Counted from the first letter of the stretch, positions 46,920-56,531 are shown. The stretch: DNA of 64,000 nucleotides from Actinopolyspora biskrensis (GCF_013408175.1 NZ_JACBYW010000005.1:124001-188000), one strand, 5' to 3'. A program made the numbers and translations. Notes: a model not told the origin generated them from the letters alone.

Positions 46920-48563
46920 TCAGGTCTGCCGTACCTGCTGCTCCGGATCGGGCTGTCCGGGTCCCGCCGGTGAAGCGGCGGTGTTCTCCCCGGTGGGCAC
47001 GGTGATCTTCCGGGTGGGCGGGTCCGTTTCGTCGCTCTCCAGCTCCTCCGAGCGGGGGAGCTGGGACAGGTCGATCTTCTTCGTCGCCGGGTCCACTTCC
47101 GCGGCCGAGGGGGTCGAACTCCCGGCCCCCTCCGGCTCCGGCCGCTCCGGCGTGTCCGAGCCGTCCGGGGAGCCGCCGTCCGCGGGGGCGGTCTCGCTCT
47201 TGCCGGGGTCGAACCGGAGCGTTTCCGTGCTGCCCGCGGCGTCGCCGGCCACGCCGCTCCCGGAGTCGTCCCCCGCGGAGTCCCGTCGTTCGGTGTCCTC
47301 TCGTCCGGCGTGGTCAGCTCCGGAGGCGTCCGTGCTCGCGGCGCCGGTCTCCGTTCCGGTCTCCGGGGAGTCCAGAGCCGTTTCCACCTGCCGCAGGGCT
47401 TGTTCGCGTGCCTCGGCAGCGGAATCGCGGAGTCCGCGCTCCTCCTCGTCGTCGTCGGTGAGCCGCTCCAGGATGGGGGTGGTCTGCCCCATCATCTCGG
47501 CGGCGTCCCGGAGCTTCGCCGCGACGTTGTCCCGCAGCTCGGTGAGCGTGTTGACCTGTTCGTCGACCTTGGCCAACCGCCGCTCGCATTCGGCGGTCGT
47601 CGCCGCGATGCGCCGTTCGGCGTCGGCACGGGCCTCACCGCGCAGCCGTTCGCTCTCGGAGGTGGCCTCCTCGAGCAACCGGGTGGCTTCCTCCGTGGCC
47701 TCGGAGACCGTCGTCCGTGCTTTCTCGCGGGCCTCGGTGACCAGCCGTTCGGCCTCCTGCTTGCTCTCCAGCTCGCGCTTCTCCGCGGCCTCGGTGCTCT
47801 CGCGGGTGAGCCGTTCGGCCTCGTCGGTGGCTTCCTGGACGCGCCGGTACGCCTCGTTGGTGCCCTCGCGCAGCCTGCGGTCGGCCTCCTCCGTGGCCTC
47901 CGAGACGCGTCGTTCGGCCTCGGCCTTGCTGTTGGCCTCCTGGTCGGCCAGGGTGCGCATGGACTCGCTGCGCCGGGCCGCCATGGCTATCTCGAAGTCC
48001 TCCTCGATCTGGGCCCGCCTGGCCTCGGACTCCTCGTCGGCGCGTTTGCGGTTCTCCTCCGCCTCGGTGGTGATCCGCTCGGCCTCCGCCCTGGCGCTCT
48101 CCAGCACCGAGCTGTGCTCGGCCTCCATCTCCTTGCGCCGCGAGTCCAGCTCGGCGATCAGCTTCTCGTAGTGGCTGCGCAGGTTGCTCGCTTCCTGCTC
48201 GGCCTGTCTGCGCGTTTCGGCGGCGTCGTCCTCCGCCTTGGTGCGGATCTCGCCCGCTTCGTCCTGGGCCAGCCGCAGCATGCGTTGCAGTCGCTCGCTG
48301 AGCCCCTCCATCGTGGTCGGCGGCTGACCCAGACGTTCGACCTGCGCGCGCAGGCTCTCGATCTCGGAACGAGCGGATTCGAGCTGCTTGGACAACTCTC
48401 CCGCCTGGGAGACGGCGGCATCGCGGTCCGATGTGACCAGGCGCAGATCCGCGTCGACGCGTTCCAGATGCTCGTCGACCTGAGCTCTGTCGTAACCGCC
48501 CTTCCGGACGATGTCGAAGCCCGATCCCAGCGGTAGCAGATCACGATCGTCGGCAAGACCCAT
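46920..48563 (-). CDS. DivIVA-like coiled-coil protein (polarity/cytoskeletal type)
   Basis: A 547-aa protein. The N-terminus (FDIVRKGGYDRAQVDEHLERVDADL) is a DivIVA-type domain. It is followed by a very long coiled coil (about 60-370) with 11- and 7-residue repeats rich in Glu, Ala and Arg, and then a disordered acidic Ser/Asp/Pro/Gly tail with RSEELESDETDPPTRKI. This layout fits the Scy/FilP-like proteins of filamentous actinomycetes, although it is shorter than Scy. A role at growing tips is inferred. The alternating charge pattern also makes the antisense frames open for hundreds of codons. Confidence 0.8.
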   Translation of the reverse strand: MGLADDRDLLPLGSGFDIVRKGGYDRAQVDEHLERVDADLRLVTSDRDAAVSQAGELSKQLESARSEIESLRAQVERLGQPPTTMEGLSERLQRMLRLAQDEAGEIRTKAEDDAAETRRQAEQEASNLRSHYEKLIAELDSRRKEMEAEHSSVLESARAEAERITTEAEENRKRADEESEARRAQIEEDFEIAMAARRSESMRTLADQEANSKAEAERRVSEATEEADRRLREGTNEAYRRVQEATDEAERLTRESTEAAEKRELESKQEAERLVTEAREKARTTVSEATEEATRLLEEATSESERLRGEARADAERRIAATTAECERRLAKVDEQVNTLTELRDNVAAKLRDAAEMMGQTTPILERLTDDDEEERGLRDSAAEAREQALRQVETALDSPETGTETGAASTDASGADHAGREDTERRDSAGDDSGSGVAGDAAGSTETLRFDPGKSETAPADGGSPDGSDTPERPEPEGAGSSTPSAAEVDPATKKIDLSQLPRSEELESDETDPPTRKITVPTGENTAASPAGPGQPDPEQQVRQT

Positions 48564-48736
48564 GGCACAACGCTACCTCCGAAGCTCCGACGATGTTGTC
48601 CGGTGCGCGATCGAATCCCGAAACACGTGCGGAGATCACAGTGGGAGCGTGCCCGACCCAGGTATTGACCGGCTGGCCAACCAAGGAGCATTCTCGGTCG
48701 AGAGGGGACGAAAACGAAAAAACGGAGGTGATCGAC

Positions 48737-49123
48737 ATGGCCCGTGGTTCGGGTGAGTCGAGCGTGCGCCCGTGGACACGCTGGCAGGACTGGGGTGCCG
48801 TCGTACTCGGTGTCTACCTGATCCTCGCGACACTGTGGACGACCACGGGACCCGCGGCCCTGACGGCCATGATCGTGCTCGGTGCCCTGCTCGGGATCTC
48901 CGGCGTGTGGTCGCTGGCGATTCCGGGGTCGATCACCAGCGAGTACGCGCACGTGGTGCTCGGCATCCTGCTGGTGGTCTCCCCGTGGGTCCTCGGGTAC
49001 ACGGCTTCCGTCGGAGCCGCCTGGACCACCTGGGTGGTCGGCGTGCTCGCCGTGGTCGTCGGGATCGCCGCCCTGCCGGAGGCGAGCTCCGCGCATCGTT
49101 CCGGCATGGCGCGGCAGCATTGA
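48737..49123 (+). CDS. SPW repeat membrane protein
   Basis: A 128-aa protein with four membrane helices. Two SPW-type repeats are visible: RWQDWGAVVLGVYLILATLW and VVSPWVLGYTASVGAAW. AACGGAGGTGATC upstream supports the ATG at 48737; the frame upstream is the divergent promoter region. TATTGACC near 48675 may be a -35. Function unknown; SPW proteins are often stress-associated. Confidence 0.85.
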   Translation: MARGSGESSVRPWTRWQDWGAVVLGVYLILATLWTTTGPAALTAMIVLGALLGISGVWSLAIPGSITSEYAHVVLGILLVVSPWVLGYTASVGAAWTTWVVGVLAVVVGIAALPEASSAHRSGMARQH

Positions 49124-49343
49124 ACGGCTCTCCGGTAGTCCCGAGAAGCGTGGTCCGCGCCGTCCGGGACGCGGATGTCGTCATCGAGTGTGATTCCACT
49201 CACCGGTAGGCTTCACCGGGCGGGATCGAGTCTCCGGGGCGGCCCGATCCGGTCGCCCCGGACCTCCTCCGGTGCCCGTCGGCCTCGCCGACGGGAGCGG
49301 TGCGAGGATTCCGGCGACGTGGAGGCCACGGGAGGGCGTGATC

Positions 49344-49958
49344 ATGACGACCGAAGCCGAAACCGAGCCCGCGCGGGACCGGGGGGACTCGAGCGCGGGG
49401 TTGGCCAGGGAACGCATCCTGGAGGCGGCGGGCGAGCTGTTCGCCGAATACGGTTACGACGCCACCCCGACCTCGCGGATAGCGGAGAACGCCCGGGTGC
49501 CCAAGGGGCTGATCCACTACTACTTCAAGCGCAAGGAGGACATCCTGGTCGCTCTGGTCGAGCGACTCCCGGAGCAGCGGGTCCGCTGCGAGGAGGTGGT
49601 GGTGCGCGGTGACCTGATCGGCAGTTTGCGTGCCCTGGTCGGTGAGCTTGACCGCAGGCTGCGTTCCTCGCTCCCGCTCAGCCACCTGCTCTGGCGCGAG
49701 GCGGACACGCACGAGGCGGTCCGCAGCGCGCTGACACAGCGTTTCCAGCTGATCGTGGAACAGACGCGACGCGTGATCGAGGGCGCCCTGCCCGGAGGTT
49801 CCCCCGGGGACATCGACACCGCCTCGGTGCTGCTCGCCAGGGCGATCAACCACGACCACTCGACGGCCCGACTGCGCGCCACCGGCGTGGAGCTGGACCG
49901 CGAGATCCGGCTGATCGCCCGTGCGCTGGGCGCGGGCAGGACTGCCGAGGAGCAGTAA
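49344..49958 (+). CDS. TetR family transcriptional regulator
   Basis: A 204-aa regulator. The N-terminal helix-turn-helix reads ARERILEAAGELFAEYGYDAT and then AENARVPKGLIHYYFKRKEDIL, typical TetR. The C-terminal ligand domain is not classifiable. GGAGGG lies seven bases before the ATG. The target is unknown: the adjacent genes are an SPW protein (same strand, upstream) and mce (convergent). Confidence 0.88.
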   Translation: MTTEAETEPARDRGDSSAGLARERILEAAGELFAEYGYDATPTSRIAENARVPKGLIHYYFKRKEDILVALVERLPEQRVRCEEVVVRGDLIGSLRALVGELDRRLRSSLPLSHLLWREADTHEAVRSALTQRFQLIVEQTRRVIEGALPGGSPGDIDTASVLLARAINHDHSTARLRATGVELDREIRLIARALGAGRTAEEQ

Positions 49959-49974
49959 GGGTCGACGGTTCAGG

Positions 49975-50140
49975 GTTCGGCGGCTCGGTTCGTGCGGCGG
50001 TGCGGATGGCGGAACCTCGATCGGAGCCCGGCTGCGGGAGCGCCCCCATCGAGTAGCCACCCACGCCACGGGCGCCGTTCCCCGGTGTCGGGGCGCCCGC
50101 GGTGAGAGCCCGCGAGAGGGTCCGCCAAGCGACCACCCGA
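49975..50140 (-). repeat. Alpha repeat, copy E (inverted), with beta-like piece
   Basis: Read on the minus strand it begins GGGTGGTCGCTTGGCGGACC, then CTCTCGCGGGCTCTCACCGC and GGGCGCCCCGACACCGGGG. The centre contains ATCGAGTAGCCACCCACGCC on the plus strand, like the beta-repeat loop, so it looks like a chimera of alpha and beta. The terminal hairpin is absent. It lies between the convergent tetR-like and mce genes. Confidence 0.7.
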
Positions 50141-50170
50141 AACCGGCGCCGCCGCCCCTCAAGAGCAGCT

Positions 50171-50611
50171 CTACTCCGCGGGTTGGACCAGTTCGACCAG
50201 GACTCCTCCCGCGTCCTTCGGGTGGACGAAGTTCACCCTGCTGTCGGCCGTCCCCCGGCGAGGCGTCTCGAACAGCAGCCGTGCTCCCCGTTCCCGGAGG
50301 CGGTCGCACGCGGCCTCGATGTCGGTCACCCGGAAGGCCAGCTGTTGCAGACCGGGACCGTTCCGGTCCAGGAACTTGGTTATGGTCGAGTCCTCGCGCG
50401 CGGGGGCGAGCAGTTGGACCCGTGTGGCCTCCGGGCCTTCGCCCGGGGCGGAGAGCATCGCCTCGCGCACCCCCTGGTCCTCGTTGACCTCCTGGTGCGT
50501 GGGCACCAGCCCGAAGGTTCTCCTGTGGAACTCCACCGCTTCGTCGAGGTCGGCAACGGCGATGCCCACGTGGTCGATGGCGCTTACCAGCCCGCCGAGT
50601 TCCTCCCGCAT
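50171..50611 (-). CDS. mce: Methylmalonyl-CoA epimerase
   Basis: Interconverts (2R)- and (2S)-methylmalonyl-CoA, linking propionyl-CoA and succinyl-CoA. The protein has 146 aa and a VOC (glyoxalase) fold: [18 protein letters not shown], then [24 protein letters not shown], and GGVLVELVQ, with the metal-binding His and Glu. The ATG at 50611 is the family start ([14 protein letters not shown]) but lacks a clear ribosome site. Divergent from the thiolase; the epimerase-thiolase pairing is conserved in Actinobacteria. Confidence 0.9.
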   Translation of the reverse strand: MREELGGLVSAIDHVGIAVADLDEAVEFHRRTFGLVPTHQEVNEDQGVREAMLSAPGEGPEATRVQLLAPAREDSTITKFLDRNGPGLQQLAFRVTDIEAACDRLRERGARLLFETPRRGTADSRVNFVHPKDAGGVLVELVQPAE

Positions 50612-50789
50612 GAGGAGAAGCCTAACGCCGGGGCGCCGCACCGCGGAACTCGTGTTCCGCTGTGCGGCGGATCACAACTCGGCGGGGTGCTCCTCGCGGG
50701 TATGGTCCCGGCGATCGGGACGGGTCATCATGGTGGCCGTCCGGGGTGGCGCCCTCGTCACACCCAGCGCGTTCGCAAGGGAGGCAGTC

Positions 50790-51986
50790 GTGGAAAGTTC
50801 CGTGATCGTGGCCGGGGCCCGCACGCCCATGGGGCGGCTGCTCGGCTCTCTGAAGGATTTCTCCGGGGCACAGCTCGGTGGGGTGGCCATCAAGGCGGCC
50901 CTGCGCAGGGCGGGAGTGGAGCCGGGCCAGGTCGATTACACGATCATGGGGCAGGTGCTCACGGCGGGTGCGGGCCAGATCCCCGCGCGGCAGGCGGCCG
51001 TGGAGGCGGGCATCGGGATGGACGTCCCGGCTCTGACGGTGAACAAGGTCTGCCTTTCCGGGCTGGACGCCGTAGCGCTCGCCGATCAGCAGATCAGGGC
51101 CGGCGAGTTCGACGTCGTCGTGGCCGGTGGTCAGGAATCCATGACGCAGGCCCCGCATCTGCTCGGCAAGTCGCGCGAGGGCTTCAAGTACGGCGATGTG
51201 CGGATGCTCGACCACATGGCCAACGACGGGCTGTTCTGCGCTTTCGACCAGATGGCCATGGGGGCTTCCACCGAGAAGTACAACCACCACTACGGATTGA
51301 CCCGCGAAGAGCAGGACGAGTTCGCCGCCCGCTCGCACCAGCGGGCCGGAGCCGCGGCGGACCGCGGAGCGTTCACCGAGGAGATCGAACCGGTCACCGT
51401 CCCCCGGCGCAAGGGGGAGGCGCTGCTGGTCGACGCGGACGAGGGGATCCGCGCGGACACCACGGCGGAAGGGCTGGGCAAGTTGCGCCCCGCCTTCGAC
51501 GCGGAGGGAACGATCACGGCCGGAACCGCATCGCAGATCTCGGACGGGGCCGCCGCCGTCGTCGTGATGCGCAAGTCGCGGGCCGAGCAGTTGGGGCTGA
51601 GCTGGCTCGCCGAGATCGGCAAGCACGGTGTCGTGGCCGGTCCGGACGCGAGTCTGCACGAGCAACCGTCCAACGCGATCAGGAGGGCGTGCGCGCGTTC
51701 CGGACGGGAAGCCTCCGAACTGGACCTGGTGGAGATAAACGAGGCCTTCGCCGCCGTCGGCATCGCTTCGACCCGCGCGCTCGGTCTGGACGAGGGAAGG
51801 GTCAACGTCAACGGCGGGGCGATCGCGCTGGGACACCCGATCGGGATGTCCGGTGCCCGCTTGGCGCTGCATCTCGTTCTCGAGCTGAACCGCCGTGGTG
51901 GTGGGGACGGCGCCGCCGCGCTGTGCGGCGGTGGCGGCCAGGGGGACGCGCTGCTGCTGCACGTTCCCCGCGACGAGAAGAAGTGA
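50790..51986 (+). CDS. Acetyl-CoA acetyltransferase (thiolase)
   Basis: Condenses or cleaves acetoacetyl-CoA type substrates; 398 aa. The acylated Cys is residue 88 ([14 protein letters not shown]), the base His is in [10 protein letters not shown], and the second Cys is in [12 protein letters not shown]. The GTG at 50790 ([15 protein letters not shown]) has AAGGGAGG upstream; the longer frame upstream is antisense to mce. The mycobacterial orthologue is FadA4. Confidence 0.95.
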   Translation: MESSVIVAGARTPMGRLLGSLKDFSGAQLGGVAIKAALRRAGVEPGQVDYTIMGQVLTAGAGQIPARQAAVEAGIGMDVPALTVNKVCLSGLDAVALADQQIRAGEFDVVVAGGQESMTQAPHLLGKSREGFKYGDVRMLDHMANDGLFCAFDQMAMGASTEKYNHHYGLTREEQDEFAARSHQRAGAAADRGAFTEEIEPVTVPRRKGEALLVDADEGIRADTTAEGLGKLRPAFDAEGTITAGTASQISDGAAAVVVMRKSRAEQLGLSWLAEIGKHGVVAGPDASLHEQPSNAIRRACARSGREASELDLVEINEAFAAVGIASTRALGLDEGRVNVNGGAIALGHPIGMSGARLALHLVLELNRRGGGDGAAALCGGGGQGDALLLHVPRDEKK

Positions 51987-52145
51987 GGATTCTTCGTGGA
52001 GTGACCGCTCGGGTGGTCGGGCGGGTCGTCCTCGCGAGGGCGGACCGGCCGACCCCTGGGGGTTTCCCCCATTTTCGTTCCGTACGCCCCGGAAATCGCT
52101 CTCACCGTACGGTTCGGTCACGCACAGCGGGGATATTCTGTCCCC

Positions 52146-52970
52146 ATGAAGTGGCTACCCGGTGGATGGCAACGCGCCGATCGTGGGAACACGGAGGGAA
52201 GTACGGCCCCGTACCGTACTCTCGCGCAGCAGGAGACCGTGGTCGAGCGCCGCAACGTTCCTCCGGGAAACAACGCGGAACCGCCGCGGACGAGGAGGAA
52301 CGACCGCGGGAAGGACCCGTCCGCGACGCGCGCGGAACCGATGAACGAGCAGCGTCCCGGCCCGCAGACGAGGGACGCTCCGCTGCTCGGGGCCAACGCC
52401 CGTGACATCGACGTCAGCGCGGCGGCCTTTCGCAACCTCCTCGTCGGCGGGGGCATCAGCGGGTTCCTGACCGTGTTGTGCGCGGCAGCCCTCGCGGGAT
52501 CGGGGAGCGGTTTCTGGCTGTGGTTCTGGCAGATCGTGTTCGGGGTGTGCTTCGTCTGGTTCATCGCCGCTGCCAGGGGGTCGTTGAGCGGGCGGGGATT
52601 CCTGCTGGACAGCAGGGGGTTGTACCCCCGCACGAACGGAGAGGTCTTCGCGGTGCCGTGGGAGGAGATCACCGCTGCCGGTGTCGGTTCGTTGCGCCCC
52701 GTAGAGAACCGCAGGCTCGTGCACCCGGAGCGGCGGCGTGCGCTGGAACTGTTCCCGGCTGATCCGGCCTTTCCCGAGCGGCACCCCGAACTGGAGCGCT
52801 GGAGGGTGGAGGAGTCTCCTCCCATGCAGGGGCTGCCCGGGGTGCGCTACCGGTTCCACCTTCCCGCGCTGAGCAGGCTGCCCAAACAGCTGGAGAAAGG
52901 GGTGCAGGCCGCGGCGCCCCGGGCCTGGGTCGGTCAGTACCGGCGTCGGCTCCCGGTTCCGCAAACCTGA
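52146..52970 (+). CDS. Membrane protein with two helices and a PH-like region, function unknown
   Basis: 274 aa from the ATG at 52146. Residues 1-95 are polar and rich in Arg, Pro and Gly; two membrane helices follow (about 97-118 and 123-145), then a soluble part with SGRGFLLDSRGLYPRTNGEVFAVPWEEITAAGVG, which looks like the PH-like domain of actinobacterial membrane proteins. TATTCT at 52134-52139 lies six bases before this ATG, supporting a leaderless start. The ATG at 52341 (MNEQRPGPQ) is an alternative giving 209 aa, and codon bias is somewhat weaker before it. Confidence 0.65.
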   Translation: MKWLPGGWQRADRGNTEGSTAPYRTLAQQETVVERRNVPPGNNAEPPRTRRNDRGKDPSATRAEPMNEQRPGPQTRDAPLLGANARDIDVSAAAFRNLLVGGGISGFLTVLCAAALAGSGSGFWLWFWQIVFGVCFVWFIAAARGSLSGRGFLLDSRGLYPRTNGEVFAVPWEEITAAGVGSLRPVENRRLVHPERRRALELFPADPAFPERHPELERWRVEESPPMQGLPGVRYRFHLPALSRLPKQLEKGVQAAAPRAWVGQYRRRLPVPQT

Positions 52971-52999
52971 CAGGGCCTTTCCGCGCTCCCCCCGTCGCA

Positions 53000-53160
53000 G
53001 GTGGTCACCGGGTCGAACCTCTCGCGGTCTCGTGAGCGAGTGCCCCGGCACCGGGTAAGCCACCTGCACGACGTCGGGGCTTCCTGGCGGGAGCACCACG
53101 GAAGAACCCGCGGCGGTGCCGACCGCTCGGTGGTGCGCTCCGGCGCTGCCTGCGCCGGAA
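53000..53160 (+). repeat. Alpha repeat, copy F
   Basis: Reads GGTGGTCACCGGGTCGAACC, then TCTCGCGGTCTCGTGAGCGA, CCCCGGCACCGGGTAAGCCA, GAGCACCACGGAAGAACCCG, CGGCGGTGCCGACCGCTCGG, and the terminal hairpin TCCGGCGC-TGCCT-GCGCCGGA (53139-53159). The hairpin has compensating changes against copies B, D and H (TTCGG to TCCGG on one side, CCGAA to CCGGA on the other). It lies between convergent 52970 and dinB. Confidence 0.8.
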
Positions 53161-53292
53161 GAAGGCACCGAGTCGACCAGCGACTCGACCGGAAAACACC
53201 GGTGAACCCCCCGGCGCCCACTCGGCGGCTCGTGCCGGTGGGCGAGTTCCCGGGCACGGCGCTCCGACGGCTCGTTCGGCGCGGGCGGCGAA

Positions 53293-54726
53293 TCACTCCG
53301 TCGGCGTCCCCTGGTCGAGAGGTGTTCCGCGGGGGGAGCGACCCGGCGGCTCCGCGTTCTCCTCGAACTCGAGCAGCCTGGGGGTGTGCTCACCGAGACT
53401 GTCCAGCGGGTCCGCGGAGGTCAGCTCGGGGGTCCCGGAGGGAAAGGTCCACACCCGTCCCGGGCCGGTGCGGGCGGTCTCGAACCGCACCGTCACCCTG
53501 CCGTGACCGCAGCCCTGCACCCAGCCGTGCCCCCAGGCCGGGTGGTGAACATCGTCCCCCTGGGTCAAGGCCTCCCGAGGGGGCTCCCGCGGGGTGGGTG
53601 ACGGTGCCGCCGGATTCGGCGCGGGCGCTGTCACAGCGCCGTCGCTCCGGCCGGTTGTCTCCTCGGGGGTGGGGAACAGCGCCGCCTGCTCCGCCGTGGC
53701 CAGTCCGGAGTAGGAGACCCCGACCAGCCGGACCGGGACACCGGGGCGCACCGCGACGGAGGTCAGTCTCCTGGCGGCCGCGGCCAGCTCCTCGCGGTCG
53801 GCCGTCGCCGAAGCGAAGGTCTCGGAACGGCTGATCGTGCTGAAATCGGCGTCCCGGACCTTCAGCGTGACCGTTCTGGCGGCTCGCTCGGAGGCGATCA
53901 ACCTGCGGTGCGCCGCTTCCGCCATCTCGGCTATCTCCTCCGCCAGCTCACCGTGGTCGGTCCGATCGGTGTCGAAGGTCGTCTCGGCGCCGACCTGTTT
54001 GGCCTCGGCCCGCTCGGTCACCGGACGTTCGTCGATGCCGTGGGCCAACCGGTGCAGTTCGGTACCGTGGGCCTGACCGAGCAGCGCGGTCACGTCACCG
54101 AGTTTGAGCGCGGCCAGCTCCCCGATCGTGTGCACCCCTATGCGGTGCAGCTTCGATTCTCCGATCGGGCCTATGCCCCAGAGTTTCCGCACCGGGAGCC
54201 CGGCGAGCAGTCCCCCCTCCTCCTCGGCGGGAACGATCATCGAACCGTCCGGCTTGGCCATTCCCGAGGCGATCTTGGCGAGCTGCTTTCCCGAGCCCGC
54301 GCCTATGGAGGCGTTCACCCCGACCTCCTCGCGCACCCTGGTTCTGAGGTTCTCCGCGAACTCCGCCACCGTCCGCCGACTCGCTCCGGCGAGTTCGCAG
54401 GGCTCCAGGAAGGCCTCGTCGATCGAAACCTGCTCGAACCGCCCCGCGACTTCGCGGACGATGGTGAAGGCCCGGCCGCTCACCGTCCGGTAAAGCCGGA
54501 ACCGGGGTGGAAGTACCACGGCCGTCCGGCACCGCCGCCGGGCTTCCCACATCGGCATGGCCGAGTGCACCCCGTGCTCCCGTGCCGGATAGCTCACCCC
54601 GGCCACGGTGCCGCGCGGCCCGGTCCCGCCGACGAGCAGGGGACGTCCGCGAAGCGTGGGACGGGTGAACTGTTCCACGGACGCGTAGAAGGCGTCCATG
54701 TCCAGGTGCAGCACCCAGCGGTTCAT
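53293..54726 (-). CDS. dinB: DNA polymerase IV
   Basis: Y-family translesion polymerase, 477 aa. The catalytic acids are in LDMDAFYASVEQ (palm) and SIDEAFLEP. GIGPIGESKLHRIGVHTIGELA is the helix-hairpin-helix thumb. The little finger follows. A C-terminal extension (about 370-477) with GDDVHHPAWGHGWVQG and VTVRFETARTGPGRVWTF is a small beta domain found on many actinobacterial DinB2-type proteins. The ATG at 54726 starts MNRWVLHLDMDAF; the frame upstream is not coding. Confidence 0.94.
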   Translation of the reverse strand: MNRWVLHLDMDAFYASVEQFTRPTLRGRPLLVGGTGPRGTVAGVSYPAREHGVHSAMPMWEARRRCRTAVVLPPRFRLYRTVSGRAFTIVREVAGRFEQVSIDEAFLEPCELAGASRRTVAEFAENLRTRVREEVGVNASIGAGSGKQLAKIASGMAKPDGSMIVPAEEEGGLLAGLPVRKLWGIGPIGESKLHRIGVHTIGELAALKLGDVTALLGQAHGTELHRLAHGIDERPVTERAEAKQVGAETTFDTDRTDHGELAEEIAEMAEAAHRRLIASERAARTVTLKVRDADFSTISRSETFASATADREELAAAARRLTSVAVRPGVPVRLVGVSYSGLATAEQAALFPTPEETTGRSDGAVTAPAPNPAAPSPTPREPPREALTQGDDVHHPAWGHGWVQGCGHGRVTVRFETARTGPGRVWTFPSGTPELTSADPLDSLGEHTPRLLEFEENAEPPGRSPRGTPLDQGTPTE

Positions 54727-54840
54727 ACCGCCATTGAACGAGAAATCCCCGACAGTGGCCAGCGGTCCGGCGGGACCGCGCGGCGCTTCCCGGGGCACGC
54801 CGCTCGGAGAGTGCCGCGCGTCACGAGATACGGTGATCCC

Positions 54841-55200
54841 GTGTTCAGGACTTGTGTCGGTTGGTTCCGGCTGACCGCGATCGCCGAAGCGATCTCGTGG
54901 GCGGGACTGCTCATCGCGATGGTCTTCAAGTACGGGTTCGGGTACCCCGAGGCCGTGACCGTCATGGGGTGGGTGCACGGTCTGGTCTTCACCGCCTACG
55001 TGCTGGTGAGCCTGATCGTGTACGGGCCGCTGCGGTGGAGTTTCCGTGTTCTGGTTCTCGCGCTGGTGGCCTCGATCCCGCCCTTCGCGTCGGTGGTGTT
55101 CGAGCGCTGGGCTCTGCGGCGCGGAGTTCTGAGGACGCCCGAGGAAATGGGGCCGACCTCGTGGTCCCGTCTGGTCGGGGCTCTGCGCGCTTTGAACTAG
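54841..55200 (+). CDS. DUF3817 membrane protein
   Basis: A 119-aa protein with three membrane helices. FRLTAIAEAISWAGLLIAMVFK and VTVMGWVHGLVFTAYVLVSL match the DUF3817 (YdzA/integral membrane) family. Function unknown. TACGGT at 54829-54834 lies six bases before the GTG (54841), suggesting a leaderless mRNA. The long open frame upstream is an antisense shadow of dinB. Confidence 0.85.
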   Translation: MFRTCVGWFRLTAIAEAISWAGLLIAMVFKYGFGYPEAVTVMGWVHGLVFTAYVLVSLIVYGPLRWSFRVLVLALVASIPPFASVVFERWALRRGVLRTPEEMGPTSWSRLVGALRALN

Positions 55201-55222
55201 ACCCCGCAGCGGTGCTTTGCGT

Positions 55223-55345
55223 GGGTGCTCGGTTAGCCGTCGCGTGAGTCGGAGCCTCGGGAGCGTCGGAGGGTACCTCGAGTAGCGGCCTACGCCACGT
55301 GCTCTGCCGCCCCGCGATGCATCCGACTCACGCACCGGGGACCCA
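55223..55345 (+). repeat. Beta repeat, copy 2
   Basis: Outer arms CGTGAGTCGG (55243-55252) and CCGACTCACG (55323-55332) are identical to copy 1. The loop CCTCGAGTAGCGGCCTACGC differs from copy 1 at only one or two bases. Starts 22 bases after the DUF3817 stop, in a gap that also holds a short alpha copy. Confidence 0.8.
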
Positions 55346-55439
55346 CGCTCCGCGTGGGCTGAAGCCCCCGAGCCGAACGAAGCCTTCTGCCGGAAGTTCT
55401 CGGTGGTGCTTTCCAGTCGAGTTTTGGTTGGTTCGAGGG

Positions 55440-55522
55440 CTTTCTTCGGCGCGGCAGCGCCGAAACGCGCAACCCCGGCAGTCGGCGCCGCCGCGAGAGG
55501 TTCCGCCAAGTGAGCACCTGGT
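55440..55522 (-). repeat. Alpha repeat, short form (copy G)
   Basis: On the minus strand: CCAGGTGCTCACTTGGCGGA, CCTCTCGCGGCGGCGCCGAC, TGCCGGGGTTGCGCGTTTC, ending with the hairpin TTCGGCGC-TGCC-GCGCCGAA (55446-55465 on the plus strand). The central palindromic block is missing, as in copy I. Convergent gap between DUF3817 and marR. Confidence 0.75.
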
Positions 55523-55559
55523 CAACCTGAACGGAGGACTTCCACGCGCGGAGGCGCGT

Positions 55560-56060
55560 TCAGAAATCACCCGCGGATTGCCGTACCTTGCCCAGAAGTT
55601 CGGTGAGCTGCCGTGTCTGTCGTTCGGTTATCCCGGAGAGTCCGAAGTCCACGGCGGTCACCGATTCGGTGGCCTCGTCCGTCAGTTCGCGTCCGCTGTC
55701 GGTGACTTCCACGAGCGTGGTGCGCCGGTCGGTCGGATGCGGGATCCGACGGACGAGTTCGTCGGCCTCCAGCCGGTCGACGATGTTTGTGACACTGGTC
55801 GGGTGCAGTTGCAGCCGGTCGCCCATGACGCGCATCGGGAGGCTGCCCTGGCGGGAGAAGGTCAGCAGGACGAGGGCCTCGTAGCGGGCGAACGTCAGGT
55901 TGTGCGGTCGGAGCGCCGCGTCGACCTCCGACTGCAGAATCTGTTGGACTCGCATGATGCTGGTTACCGCGGCCATCGTCGAGGACGGGCCGACGCGTTG
56001 GGACCAGATCTCGGCCGCGCGGGCTATGGGATCGAAGGGCAGCGGTTGACGGGGGCTCAT
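55560..56060 (-). CDS. MarR family transcriptional regulator
   Basis: A 166-aa winged-helix regulator. The DNA-binding part reads LPMRVMGDRLQLHPTSVTNIVDRLEADELV and then RRIPHPTDRRTTLVEVTDSG, the conserved wing. The N-terminal and C-terminal helices form the dimer. The regulated gene may be the divergent small protein at 56229, but no operator is clear in the 168-base gap. Confidence 0.88.
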   Translation of the reverse strand: MSPRQPLPFDPIARAAEIWSQRVGPSSTMAAVTSIMRVQQILQSEVDAALRPHNLTFARYEALVLLTFSRQGSLPMRVMGDRLQLHPTSVTNIVDRLEADELVRRIPHPTDRRTTLVEVTDSGRELTDEATESVTAVDFGLSGITERQTRQLTELLGKVRQSAGDF

Positions 56061-56228
56061 GGCATTCGACGCTAGCAGCGGGCACTTGCACGAACGGGCG
56101 ACACGGGGAGTTCGAGGTTGTCGGGGCGGCGCGTACGGAATGCCTCCGTGCCGGAACGTCGATAGGTTCCCGTGGCGCAGGTTACGAAGTCACGACGGGT
56201 GAGCGACCCGTAGTCAGGAGATGTGGAG

Positions 56229-56531
56229 ATGTTGGTCGCGTTCAGCGTGGCGCCCTCGGGAGCGGGGGACTCGGACAGCGTCAGCGCCGCTGTCGCCGAG
56301 GCCGTGCGGATCGTCCGTGAGTCCGGGCTGCCGCACGAGACGAACGCCATGTTCACCACGATCGAAGGAGAGTGGGAGGAAGTGATGGACGTGGTCCGGC
56401 GCGCGACCGACGCCGTGTCAGCGCGGGCACCGCGTACGAGTCTCGTCATCAAGGCGGATATCCGCCCGGGACACACGAACCAGCTCCGGGAGAAGGTGGA
56501 GCGGGTCGAGCAGCAGCTCGATGAGGAATGA
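56229..56531 (+). CDS. Thiamine-binding-like protein (MTH1187/YqgV family)
   Basis: A 100-aa protein with the ferredoxin-like fold of the MTH1187/YkoF thiamine-binding family: MLVAFSVAPSGAGDSDSVS, ESGLPHETNAMFTTIEGEWEEVMDVV and TSLVIKADIRPG. AGGAG lies eight bases before the ATG at 56229; the GTG six bases earlier is too close to it. Binding of thiamine or a hydroxymethylpyrimidine is inferred from the family. Confidence 0.82.
   Translation: MLVAFSVAPSGAGDSDSVSAAVAEAVRIVRESGLPHETNAMFTTIEGEWEEVMDVVRRATDAVSARAPRTSLVIKADIRPGHTNQLREKVERVEQQLDEE

Noticed and set aside
47310-48536. 408-codon plus-strand frame opposite the coiled-coil gene
   Set aside because: The heptad-rich Glu/Ala/Arg codons of the real gene leave this complementary frame open; the DivIVA-like N-terminus and coiled coil support the minus strand.
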